A stretch of DNA of 64,000 bases from Sagittula salina (GTDB lineage Bacteria; Pseudomonadota; Alphaproteobacteria; Rhodobacterales; Rhodobacteraceae): NCBI RefSeq assembly GCF_017813235.1, contig NZ_JAGISH010000001.1:682001-746000 (forward strand). Direction: 5' to 3'. The position numbers were made by a program, and so were the translations under genes. The notes beneath the pieces were generated by a model, which was given only the letters and a program-made list of their open reading frames with translations, did no database searches and was not told where the DNA came from. Numbering within the stretch: the first letter of the stretch is position 1; each line of letters opens with the position of its first letter. Below, in pieces: positions 53,002 to 60,816 of the stretch.

Positions 53002-53499
53002 ATGATCGCGGAACGACTGGAGGGCGACGTCTTTTCGATCCACGGCACAGTTGCTGCCGTGCCTGATGCAGTGACCGCTGCGCTGCTCGAAATCCGTCAG
53101 CACCTGGTTCAGGACGGAACGGCGCGAGCCCCGCATTGGGAAATCGTCGTCGCAGAAGTCCTCAACAACATCGTGGAACACGCATTCGAGAACCATTTGG
53201 GCGGGGAGATCACGCTCCGCCTCGACTTTCGCCCCGCAGGCCTTTGTGCCAGTTTCCGGGACAACGGTCATGCCATGCCGGGGGGCATGTTGCCGCCATC
53301 ACCCACCGCCGATCTCGATGTGCCCCGCGCCGACCTGCCAGAAGGCGGTTTCGGCTGGCAGCTTATCCGCGGCTTTGCGCGCCGTATCGACTACCATCGC
53401 CGCGACGGGTGCAATCACCTTGAGCTGGACATCCCCCTTGCCGATCCTGCCGCCGGTATGACCGACGCGGAGCGCGCGCGCCGACAGGCCCGGAAATGA
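53002..53499 (+). CDS. HATPase anti-sigma/serine kinase (RsbW-like)
   Basis: The 165-residue GHKL ATPase has its N-box in VAEVLNNIVEHAFENH, G1 in FRDNGHAMPGG and G2 in LPEGGFGWQLIRGFA. There is no histidine kinase dimerisation domain, as in RsbW/SpoIIAB-type serine kinases. Such proteins phosphorylate the STAS partner and bind a sigma factor or another target. ATG at 53002 begins just before the first strand. Targets are not visible in the window. Confidence 0.88.
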   Translation: MIAERLEGDVFSIHGTVAAVPDAVTAALLEIRQHLVQDGTARAPHWEIVVAEVLNNIVEHAFENHLGGEITLRLDFRPAGLCASFRDNGHAMPGGMLPPSPTADLDVPRADLPEGGFGWQLIRGFARRIDYHRRDGCNHLELDIPLADPAAGMTDAERARRQARK

Positions 53500-53547
53500 C
53501 CGTACCCCGGTCCCAATCCGGCCCGATTCAAAGGGCAATCTCGGTCT

Positions 53548-53615
53548 TGTAGCTGCACAAGCTTCCCCTCGGCGACGGGCGACTTTCAGCCCCCACCCAG
53601 TGCCCGGCGCCGAGG
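53548..53615. repeat. Structured repeat, copy 1
   Basis: It runs from TGTAGCTGC through GACTTTCAGCCCCCACCCAG to CCCGGCGCCGAGG. CCTCGG-GACGGGC at the left pairs with GCCCGGCGCCGAGG at the right, giving a long stem with a loop of about 20 bases. Copies 2 and 3 are nearly identical, 216 and 458 bases downstream. Confidence 0.9.
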
Positions 53616-53633
53616 GACTTCACCCTGACGTGC

Positions 53634-53653
53634 ACGCCCTCCGGGGCGTTTTT
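53634..53653 (+). terminator. Terminator after repeat copy 1
   Basis: ACGCCC and GGGCGT form a perfect stem around TCCG, followed by TTTTC. Confidence 0.75.
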
Positions 53654-53763
53654 CCCGTTAGGGCCTCGCGGTCAGGTTCGCCCCCATCCTCGCCCGCATC
53701 GCGGCCTCCAAAACTCCCCGCTGCGACCTTATTCCCGCCCGCTTCGCACCTGATAAACGAGGC

Positions 53764-53837
53764 TGTAGCTGCAAAAGCTTCACCTCGGTGCCGGGCGACT
53801 TTCAGCCCCCACCCAGTGCCCGGCGCCGAGGTCTCCA
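53764..53837. repeat. Structured repeat, copy 2
   Basis: This is the 74-bp unit TGTAGCTGC...GAGGTCTCCA. It differs from copy 3 at only a few bases in the left third. Upstream, TTATTC (53729-53734) and GATAAA (53752-53757) are 17 bases apart and could be a promoter. Confidence 0.9.
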
Positions 53838-53874
53838 ACCCCTCCCCCCAGCCCCCACAACGAACACGCCATGG

Positions 53875-53895
53875 CCCGCTTCGGCGGGTCTTTTC
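53875..53895 (+). terminator. Terminator after repeat copy 2
   Basis: CCCGC-TTCG-GCGGG is followed by TCTTTTC. It lies about 40 bases after copy 2. Confidence 0.7.
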
Positions 53896-54005
53896 GTCTT
53901 TGGCCGGGTGCGCGGCATGGCCGCCCACAAATGGACCGCACGGGCGCCTACAAATGACCCGAGCCGCTCCATATTCCCGCCCCGTTCGGAAACGATAACC
54001 GGACT

Positions 54006-54079
54006 TGTAGCTGCATAGGCTTCACCTCGGGGCCGGGCGACTTTCAGCCCCCACCCAGTGCCCGGCGCCGAGGTCTCCA
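54006..54079. repeat. Structured repeat, copy 3
   Basis: This is the 74-bp unit ending GAGGTCTCCA. The upstream bases (ATATTCCCGCCC, then GATAAC) align with those before copy 2, so the homology extends about 35 bases further. No terminator follows before the gamma-glutamyltransferase gene. Confidence 0.9.
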
Positions 54080-54205
54080 TGCGCGCCTAAACTCGCAACA
54101 TCGCCGGACAATTTCCCGACCATGCGTCGCATCGCGGCGCATTGGCGCATCGCATTGACGCCGACGTCGAGCGCCGCCATCCTGCGCCGCGACAGGGAGG
54201 ACACA

Positions 54206-55783
54206 ATGCGCGACTTTCACATACCCGGCCGCTCGGCCGTTCTGGCGACCAACGGACTCTGCGCCACGTCACATCCGCTCGCCGCCAGCGCGGCTATCGA
54301 CATCCTGCGCCGCGGCGGCAATGCCATGGACGCCGCCATCGCGGGCGCGGTGATCCTTGGCTGCGCCGAGCCCGCAATGACCGGCATCGGCGGAGATTGT
54401 TTTGCGCTGGTTTCGCCTGCCGGCAGCGAGGAGGTCCACGCCGTCAACGGCTCCGGCCGCGCCCCCGCCGCGCACAATGCCGCTGACCTCCGGGCAGAGG
54501 GCCACGCCACGGTACCACTCGACAGCGCCCACGCCGTCACCGTGCCCGGTGCCGTTGATGCCTTCTGCGCCATGTCCGACCGCTGGGGGAAGCTTGGCCT
54601 CGCCGACAGCCTTGCCCCCGCGATCCAGTACATGGAGGACGGCATCCCCGTCGCGGCCCGCGTCGCTTTCGACTACGCGCAAAAGCACGACGTGCTGCAG
54701 GGCCGCGCCCGCGACCATTTCCTGCCATGGGGCCGCGCGCCGAAGGTGGGCGACAGCCTTGCCCTGCCCGGCCAGGCCGAGGTGCTGCGCCGCGTCGCGC
54801 GTGACGGCCGCAAGGGGTTTTACGAAGGCGAAGTGGCCGAGGACATGGTCGCGAGCCTCAACGCCCTTGGCGGGCGCCACAGCCTGGAAGATTTCGCCAC
54901 GACGCAGACCAGCTTCGGAGAACCGCTGTCGGGCCAGTACAAGGGCCGCGAACTGCTGGAGCATCCGCCGAACGGTCAGGGCATCACGGCGCACCTGATG
55001 CTGAATATCCTGTCGCATTTCGACATCGCCAACATGGACCCATTTGGCGCCGACCGCGCCCATGTGGAGGCCGAGGCAGCCAAGCTCGCCTATGACGCGC
55101 GCAACCGTTTCCTGTCCGACCCGGAGCATATGACCCGGCTCGACCATCTGCGGTCCCCCGAAACGGCGGCAAAGATGGCCGCGCTCATCGACATGAAACG
55201 CGCCATGCCTTCGGCCACCAGCCTTTCCGAGGCCGTGCACAAGGACACCATTTACCTCACGGTCGTGGACCGCGACCGTATGGCGGTGTCGCTGATTTAC
55301 TCGATCTTCCACGGCTTCGGCTCCGGGCTTGCCTCTGATCGTTTCGGCATTCTGTTCCAGAACCGCGGTGCCGGGTTCAGCCTGACGGAAGGCCACGCCA
55401 ACGAGATGGCCGGAGGCAAGCGGCCGATGCACACCATCATCCCGGCCATGGTCCGCGACGGCGGCCGGGTCACCATGCCGTTCGGGGTGATGGGCGGGCA
55501 GTACCAGCCCAACGGGCATGCACGTGTGCTGTCCAACATGACCGATTTCGGCATGGACCCTCAGACCGCGCTCGACGCTCCGCGCAGCTTTGCCGAAGGT
55601 GCGACGCTCCAGCTTGAGCGTGGTTACGCCCCCGAGGTCGCGGCGGAACTGGCCGAGCGCGGTCACGCGGTCGAGACGCCGGAGACTCCGATCGGCGGCG
55701 CACAGGCGATCGTGATCCATGGTTCGGGCGTGCTAGAAGGCGCCTCCGACCCCCGAAAGGACGGTTGCGCTCTGGGCTACTGA
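54206..55783 (+). CDS. ggt: Gamma-glutamyltransferase family protein
   Basis: The 525-residue Ntn-hydrolase precursor would self-cleave before T348 in KDTIYLTVVD, the counterpart of T391 in E. coli GGT, giving a large and a small subunit. GGNAMDAAIAGAVILGCAEP and TGIGGDCFALV are the N-terminal signatures. There is no signal peptide, as in the cytoplasmic GGT/cephalosporin-acylase group. ATG at 54206 follows GGGAGGACACA. It may recycle glutathione made by the nearby gshA; the real substrate is unproven. Confidence 0.9.
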   Translation: MRDFHIPGRSAVLATNGLCATSHPLAASAAIDILRRGGNAMDAAIAGAVILGCAEPAMTGIGGDCFALVSPAGSEEVHAVNGSGRAPAAHNAADLRAEGHATVPLDSAHAVTVPGAVDAFCAMSDRWGKLGLADSLAPAIQYMEDGIPVAARVAFDYAQKHDVLQGRARDHFLPWGRAPKVGDSLALPGQAEVLRRVARDGRKGFYEGEVAEDMVASLNALGGRHSLEDFATTQTSFGEPLSGQYKGRELLEHPPNGQGITAHLMLNILSHFDIANMDPFGADRAHVEAEAAKLAYDARNRFLSDPEHMTRLDHLRSPETAAKMAALIDMKRAMPSATSLSEAVHKDTIYLTVVDRDRMAVSLIYSIFHGFGSGLASDRFGILFQNRGAGFSLTEGHANEMAGGKRPMHTIIPAMVRDGGRVTMPFGVMGGQYQPNGHARVLSNMTDFGMDPQTALDAPRSFAEGATLQLERGYAPEVAAELAERGHAVETPETPIGGAQAIVIHGSGVLEGASDPRKDGCALGY

Positions 55784-55807
55784 ACCGGCGGCGCCCTCAA
55801 AGCGCAA

Positions 55808-55853
55808 GCAGGTCACAAGGCACGGGCAGGTCACAAGGCACGGGCAGGTCACC
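55808..55853. repeat. 18-bp tandem repeat, 2.6 copies
   Basis: GCAGGTCACAAGGCACGG is repeated twice exactly and then starts a third copy. It lies 25 bases after the ggt stop. Confidence 0.85.
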
Positions 55854-55856
55854 ATG

Positions 55857-55884
55857 GGCGCCGTCAGGAATTCCTGACGGCGCC
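55857..55884 (+). terminator. 28-bp perfect palindrome, probable ggt terminator
   Basis: GGCGCCGTCAGGAA and TTCCTGACGGCGCC form a loop-free palindrome (in RNA a 12-bp stem with a small turn), followed by TGTTTCC. The T-tract is weak. Confidence 0.55.
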
Positions 55885-56187
55885 TGTTTCCTGCCGTGAT
55901 CGGCGCTTTCCCATGGACAGGTTCATAGGCGCCTGCCGTTCACCGCCCTGGTCCGCTCCCGCAACCGCGCGCCCCGGTCCGACACCCTGAACGCGAAACC
56001 TCTACAACCCGCCTGGGAAAAGAACGACCCCATACTGGGCTGAGCCGTCCTGCAGATCGCGGGAATGGCGCAGGCGCCCGAGATAGACGCCGCGCGAAAG
56101 CAAAGGTCAGCGAATACTACCGCCGCAACGTCCCTGGACAGGCAGGCAACGCGCCGGAGTGTTTCCGGCCGCCCGGCCCGAGCACCC

Positions 56188-57558
56188 TCAGTAGGAATAG
56201 GCGCCGTAGATCTTCGTCAGATCGCCGTTCCAAACGCCGTGGTAATGCTCCAGCAGCTCGTCCGACGGCACTTTCCCCGACTCCACGCTCTCTTTCAGCG
56301 CGTTCAGGAAATGCGTCTCGTCCGGCACCAGCCCGCCCGCGCCAGGCATGGCGCGCGCCTTCAGGCCCGCTTCGGCGATCTCCAGAACCTCGCGCGCGAG
56401 GTCGTGCATCCTGATGTCGCCCACTACGGCCTGCAGCGCCTGCCGCGTCGCTGCGTGGCGCAGCGCCTCGCGGGTTTCCGCATCCCAGCCCTTTACCAGA
56501 TCCCATGCCGCGTCCAGCGCACCCTGATCGTACATCAGCCCGACCCAGAAGCCCGGCAGCGCGCAAAGCCTGCGCCACGGCCCGCCGTCCGCGCCGCGCA
56601 TCTCGATATACTTCTTCACCCGCGCGTCCGGGAAGGCCGTCGTCAGGTGGTCGGCCCAATCGGACAGCGTCGGCTTTTCGCCGGGAAGCGCGGGCAGCCT
56701 GCCCTCCAGGAAATCGCGGAACGACTGGCCCAGCGCGTCGATGTATTGGCCGTCGCGGTAGACAAAGTACATCGGCACATCCAGCGCGTATTCCGCGTAG
56801 CGTTCGAAGCCAAAGCCCTCCTCGAACACGAACGGCAGCATTCCCGTGCGCGAATCGTCGAGCGTCTCCCAGATCTGCATGCGCTTCGACTTCACATCGA
56901 GCGGCTTGCCCTCGAAGAAGGGCGAGTTGGCAAAGAGCGCCGTGGCCACCGGCGACAGAGCCAGCGCCACGCGCAGCTTCTGCACCATGTCGGCCTCGGA
57001 GGCGAAGTCGAGGTTGACCTGCACGGTGCAGGTCCGTCGCATCATCTCGCGCCCCGTGGTGCCGACTGTGGGCATGTAGGCGTCCATCAGCTTGTACCGG
57101 CCCTTGGGCATCAGCGGCATCTCGGCATGCGTCCAGATCGGCGCAGCACCCAGCCCGATGAAGCCCACGCCGATCTCGTCCGAGACATCCTTCACCTCGC
57201 GCAGGTGTTCGTTCACCTCGTCGCAGGTCTGGTGGATCGTTTCCAGCGGGGCACCGGACAGTTCCAGCGCGCCGCCGGGTTCAAGGCTCACGTTGGCACC
57301 GTCCTTGGTCAGGCCAATCAGCTTGCCGGCCTCACGCACCTCCGTCCAGCCCCATCGGTCGCGCAGCCCCTCCAGTACAGCACGGATGGAGCGATCCCCG
57401 TCATAGGGCAGCGGCTTCAGCGTGTCCTTGCAGTAACCGAACTTCTCGTGCTCGGTGCCGATCCGCCAGTCGTCGTGCGGCTTGCACCCCGAGGCCATGT
57501 ATTCGACCAGTTGCTCGTGGCGCTCGATCGGCCCGCCGCCGGACTGAGGAATGGACAT
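56188..57558 (-). CDS. gshA: Glutamate-cysteine ligase (plant/alphaproteobacterial type)
   Basis: The 456-residue enzyme forms gamma-glutamylcysteine, the first step in glutathione synthesis. RIGTEHEKFGYC, NVSLEPGGALELSGAPLE and the TCTVQVNLDF-SEAD block are strong signatures of the GCS2/plant-type ligase found in alphaproteobacteria. The C-terminus ends in the NGDLTKIYGAYSY motif. ATG at 57558 removes an 89-residue unsupported extension. It is convergent with ggt. Confidence 0.96.
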   Translation of the reverse strand: MSIPQSGGGPIERHEQLVEYMASGCKPHDDWRIGTEHEKFGYCKDTLKPLPYDGDRSIRAVLEGLRDRWGWTEVREAGKLIGLTKDGANVSLEPGGALELSGAPLETIHQTCDEVNEHLREVKDVSDEIGVGFIGLGAAPIWTHAEMPLMPKGRYKLMDAYMPTVGTTGREMMRRTCTVQVNLDFASEADMVQKLRVALALSPVATALFANSPFFEGKPLDVKSKRMQIWETLDDSRTGMLPFVFEEGFGFERYAEYALDVPMYFVYRDGQYIDALGQSFRDFLEGRLPALPGEKPTLSDWADHLTTAFPDARVKKYIEMRGADGGPWRRLCALPGFWVGLMYDQGALDAAWDLVKGWDAETREALRHAATRQALQAVVGDIRMHDLAREVLEIAEAGLKARAMPGAGGLVPDETHFLNALKESVESGKVPSDELLEHYHGVWNGDLTKIYGAYSY

Positions 57559-57623
57559 GTGAGCGCTCCCGCTGCGTTTGGTGTCGTCGTCAGGTAACGT
57601 CCTGTCGGCAATATTCCAGAGTG

Positions 57624-58145
57624 TCAATGCAACCGAATGGCTGCCTCGCGCGCAGGTCCCCTGCGCCAGATCACGACCGGACCGGGGGCCAGGGTTTCCA
57701 TGTGACGCAGCATGTGCTCGGTGCGGATGCCGGGCAGGCTGGCAAAGGCGTCGAACAGTTGATCCGCCCCCTTGGCGGTCAGCGGGATGCGCAGCGGATC
57801 GTGTCCGGGAGCGCGCAGCACCCATGCGGGCGGCTCCGATCCGGGGTCAAGGACCAGCGATCCCAGTGCCTCGAGGTCGAGGATGCCGCCCTCGCTGGGG
57901 CCGAAATAGCTGATGCGCCGCTCTACCACCTGCACGACGCCGGGGCCGTCCTCGCCCACGGCGAACCGCGCTCGCTGCACCCCGGCAAAGACCCATAGCA
58001 CGCCAAGGCCCGCCACGCCCCAGCCGATCCAATGCAAGAGACCGCCTGAAAAGAAAGCCCAGTATAGCCCGAGGCCCACGACGCCCGCCCCCGCCAGCAC
58101 CTCCTGCCAGCGGCGCAGTCCCGCACGGACCTCCGGTCGGATCAC
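57624..58145 (-). CDS. Two-helix membrane protein, function unknown
   Basis: The 173-residue protein has two adjacent hydrophobic segments at about 18-52 (VVGLGLYWAFFSGGLLHWIGW and GVLWVFAG). A soluble part follows (VVERRISYFGPSEGGILDLE) that resembles bacterial PH-like domains. GTG at 58145 overlaps the GNAT stop (GTGA), so it is coupled to that gene. I do not recognise a specific function. Confidence 0.6.
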   Translation of the reverse strand: MIRPEVRAGLRRWQEVLAGAGVVGLGLYWAFFSGGLLHWIGWGVAGLGVLWVFAGVQRARFAVGEDGPGVVQVVERRISYFGPSEGGILDLEALGSLVLDPGSEPPAWVLRAPGHDPLRIPLTAKGADQLFDAFASLPGIRTEHMLRHMETLAPGPVVIWRRGPAREAAIRLH

Positions 58146-58993
58146 GTCGCGTTCTCCAGCGTGACGGGCCGGTTCAGCACCGCCACACGATAGTCGCCGC
58201 ACCGCTCGAAACCGATGCGTTCATAGACCTGCGCCGCCTGTGGCGAGGCCGCAAAGAGGATCGCCAGTTCAGCCCCGTTCGACGCCGCCTCGGCCAGAAG
58301 TGCCGCCACCACCCGGCCGCCGCGCCCCATGCCACGCAGTTCCGGCGGGACAAAAACGCCACCGACTTGCAACGCCGTGCCCGCCTGCGCGTTCATCGCC
58401 GCCATGGCCGTGGGTTCACCCCCCTCGACCAGCAGCCTGATGTGAGGTGCGCCGACCGAAGCCTCCGCCCTCTGCTGCGCCGCGTCGGTCACATCCCCCG
58501 GAGGTGCCGTCTGCGTCTCTTCCAGATAGCGCGCGAACCAATCCGTCAGCCGGTCCACGTCGCCCGGCGCCACCAGCCGCGTGGTGTCATGCGACACCAG
58601 CCCCGCCAGTCGTCGCCGGTAGAGCGGCTGGACCTGGTTCAAGCGCCACGCGTCCTCCGGCACCGGCAGGGCGTCGATCAGCACCGCGACCTGCCCCGCC
58701 TCGCCAGTGATCGCCTGCATCGAATAGCCCTTTAGCAGGTGCGCATAGGTCTGTGCCTCTGTCGTACTCAGTCCCGGCAGCTGGCACATGAGGGAACCGC
58801 CGTTTGTCGCGCCAAAGACGCCGGTGATCCCCTCCCCCGTTTCCCGCAGGAAAAAGGCCGTGCCGTAGGGGTGATCGCGATTGTCGGTGCCGTGTTCCTC
58901 GAGGTTGCCCAGCAGGAACATCGAAGTCTCGATGCGCCCCTCCAGAAAGGCCGCGATTGCCCCTGCATCCTGCATTCCTGCCTTGCGGATCAT
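58142..58993 (-). CDS. GNAT-family N-acetyltransferase
   Basis: The 283-residue protein has a degenerate N-terminal part (AAFLEGRIETSMFLLGNLEEHG) and a C-terminal FR47-like GNAT domain with the acetyl-CoA loop VPPELRGMGRGGRVVAALL and the final YERIGFERCGDYRV strand. The acceptor is unknown. It is followed with a four-base overlap by the two-helix membrane protein. Confidence 0.85.
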   Translation of the reverse strand: MIRKAGMQDAGAIAAFLEGRIETSMFLLGNLEEHGTDNRDHPYGTAFFLRETGEGITGVFGATNGGSLMCQLPGLSTTEAQTYAHLLKGYSMQAITGEAGQVAVLIDALPVPEDAWRLNQVQPLYRRRLAGLVSHDTTRLVAPGDVDRLTDWFARYLEETQTAPPGDVTDAAQQRAEASVGAPHIRLLVEGGEPTAMAAMNAQAGTALQVGGVFVPPELRGMGRGGRVVAALLAEAASNGAELAILFAASPQAAQVYERIGFERCGDYRVAVLNRPVTLENAT

Positions 58994-59045
58994 CCCTGTC
59001 TCTCCCTTTGTCCGGGGCCCGCCCCGGCGGTCCCGTTCACTTTCT

Positions 59046-59777
59046 TCACCGCCAATCGCCGGCGGCCACCTGCCAGAGCGTCAGCGCCGCCACCGCCGCC
59101 GTTTCCGCCCGCAGGATGCGCGGCCCCAGGCTGATGGCCCGCGCGCAGTCCATGCCTCGCAAGCGCGCACGTTCCGAATCCGAAAACCCGCCCTCAGGCC
59201 CGACCAGCACCGCCCATGGTCCGGGCTCCAGCCCGTCGAGCGACACCCTGGCCCCCACGGCGCTTTCATCGCAAAACAGGATGCGGCGCGAAGGGTCCCA
59301 ATCCGCCAGCACGCGGTCGAACTTTGCCATAGCGCAGATCTCCGGCACGAAGGTGCCACCGCATTGCTCCGCCGCCTCAATCGCATGGGCCTCCTGCCTG
59401 TCCTGCCGCCAGCGTTCGGCGTTGGTAAAATCCGTGTGAACCGGAAGCACCCGGCGCACGCCCATCTCCACCGCCTTTTCGACGATGAAATCGGTCCGCG
59501 CCTTCTTCACCGGGGCGAACATCAGCCAGAGGTCCGGCGGTTCGCCCTGCGGCGCGCTCCGGGCGCGACAGACCAGCACGCCGCCGCGTTTTCCAGCCTC
59601 CGCGACCTCCGCGCGCCACTCCCCGTCGCGCCCGTTGAACAGCGCCACATTTGCTCCCGGCCCCAGCCGCATCACGCCAAAGAGGTAATGCGCCTGCTCC
59701 CTTGACAGACTCACGGCCTGTTCCTCGTCCAAGGGCTGGTCTACAAACAGGCGAACTTTTGGCTTTTCCTGATCCAT
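59046..59777 (-). CDS. rsmE: 16S rRNA (uracil-1498-N3)-methyltransferase
   Basis: The SPOUT methyltransferase of about 243 residues has VRLFVDQPL at its start, ERWRQDRQEAHAIEAAEQC, the knot motif VLVGPEGGFSDSERARL and the C-terminal SLGPRILRAETAAVAAL. It methylates U1498 in 16S rRNA. Start: ATG at 59777 gives MDQEKPK; ATG at 59789 (MFRLMDQ) would be directly back-to-back with the ubiA start (CATATG at 59787-59792). I take the shorter form, uncertainly. Confidence 0.93.
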   Translation of the reverse strand: MDQEKPKVRLFVDQPLDEEQAVSLSREQAHYLFGVMRLGPGANVALFNGRDGEWRAEVAEAGKRGGVLVCRARSAPQGEPPDLWLMFAPVKKARTDFIVEKAVEMGVRRVLPVHTDFTNAERWRQDRQEAHAIEAAEQCGGTFVPEICAMAKFDRVLADWDPSRRILFCDESAVGARVSLDGLEPGPWAVLVGPEGGFSDSERARLRGMDCARAISLGPRILRAETAAVAALTLWQVAAGDWR

Positions 59778-59789
59778 GAGGCGGAACAT

Positions 59790-60755
59790 ATGACCGGCAC
59801 GCAACAGACGCCAGACACCGCGGGACAAGTTTCCGACGCAGTGAAGGGCAACTGGGTCGACACCCTCGCGCCCCGCTGGACCCGCCCCTACCTGCGCCTG
59901 TCCCGCGCCGACCGCCCGATCGGCACCTGGCTCCTGCTGCTGCCCTGCTGGTGGGGGCTGACGCTGGCGATGGTGGCGCATGGCGACCCCTCTTGGTTCG
60001 ACGCCTGGATCTTTGCGGGCTGCGGCATCGGTGCCTTTCTCATGCGTGGCGCGGGCTGCACATGGAACGACATTACCGACCGCCACATCGACGGACGCGT
60101 GGCGCGCACCGCTTCACGGCCCATCCCATCGGGGCAAGTGACGGCCAGACAGGCCCTCGCCTGGGCCGTGACGCAAAGCCTTGTGGCCTTTGCCATCCTC
60201 GTCACCTTCCCGCCCGCCGCCATCGCGCTCGGCGTGCTTTCTCTCGCCCCCGTGGCGATTTACCCCTTTGCCAAGCGTTTCACATGGTGGCCCCAGATAT
60301 TCCTCGGCATCGCGTTCAACTGGGGCGCGCTGCTGGCATGGACGGCTCACACCGGGCGGCTCGAACTACCCGCCGTACTGCTTTATGTTGCGGGCATGGC
60401 CTGGACGCTGTTCTACGACACCATCTATGCCCATCAAGACACCGAGGACGACGCGCTCATCGGCGTGAAATCCACCGCCCGCCTGTTCGGCGAGGACTCG
60501 CCGCGCTGGCTGGCGCTGTTCCTCGTGGCTACCGTTACCCTGATGGGCGCCGCCGCCATCTATGCCGCCCCTGCGGGCGAACCGCTGAAACTCGCGCTGC
60601 TGATCCTCGCGCCCTGGGCGATGGGCTGGCACATGCTCTGGCAACTGCGGCGCCTGAAACTGGATGACAACCAACGGCTGCTACAGCTCTTTCGCGCGAA
60701 CCGCGACGCGGGCCTCCTGCCCGTGCTGTTTTTCGCCGCCGCCATAATCGCCTGA
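59790..60755 (+). CDS. ubiA: 4-hydroxybenzoate polyprenyltransferase
   Basis: The 321-residue membrane prenyltransferase of ubiquinone synthesis has a first aspartate-rich motif, GCTWNDITDRHIDGRVART, and a second, TLFYDTIYAHQDTEDDALIGVKST, with eight to nine hydrophobic helices. A GAGGCGG ribosome site precedes the ATG. It transfers the isoprenoid tail, whose precursors come from dxs and ispA, onto 4-hydroxybenzoate. It is divergent from rsmE with almost no intergenic space. Confidence 0.95.
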   Translation: MTGTQQTPDTAGQVSDAVKGNWVDTLAPRWTRPYLRLSRADRPIGTWLLLLPCWWGLTLAMVAHGDPSWFDAWIFAGCGIGAFLMRGAGCTWNDITDRHIDGRVARTASRPIPSGQVTARQALAWAVTQSLVAFAILVTFPPAAIALGVLSLAPVAIYPFAKRFTWWPQIFLGIAFNWGALLAWTAHTGRLELPAVLLYVAGMAWTLFYDTIYAHQDTEDDALIGVKSTARLFGEDSPRWLALFLVATVTLMGAAAIYAAPAGEPLKLALLILAPWAMGWHMLWQLRRLKLDDNQRLLQLFRANRDAGLLPVLFFAAAIIA

Positions 60756-60816
60756 TTGCGCCGTCCCCCCTTGACGCGTATCAGACCATAACCCGGAACC
60801 TGGAACGAAGCCCTTC

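Larger units (their letters stand above)
55784..56187. other. 404-bp gap between convergent ggt and gshA
   Basis: It contains an 18-bp tandem repeat and a 28-bp palindrome (listed separately). The remainder up to 56187 holds no gene that I can support; open frames on the plus strand are antisense to gshA. Confidence 0.5.

Noticed and set aside
53620..53928. Minus-strand frames across the triple repeat as protein genes
   Set aside because: They have no ribosome site and their apparent similarity is explained by the DNA repeat itself; kept only as an alternative in the finding.
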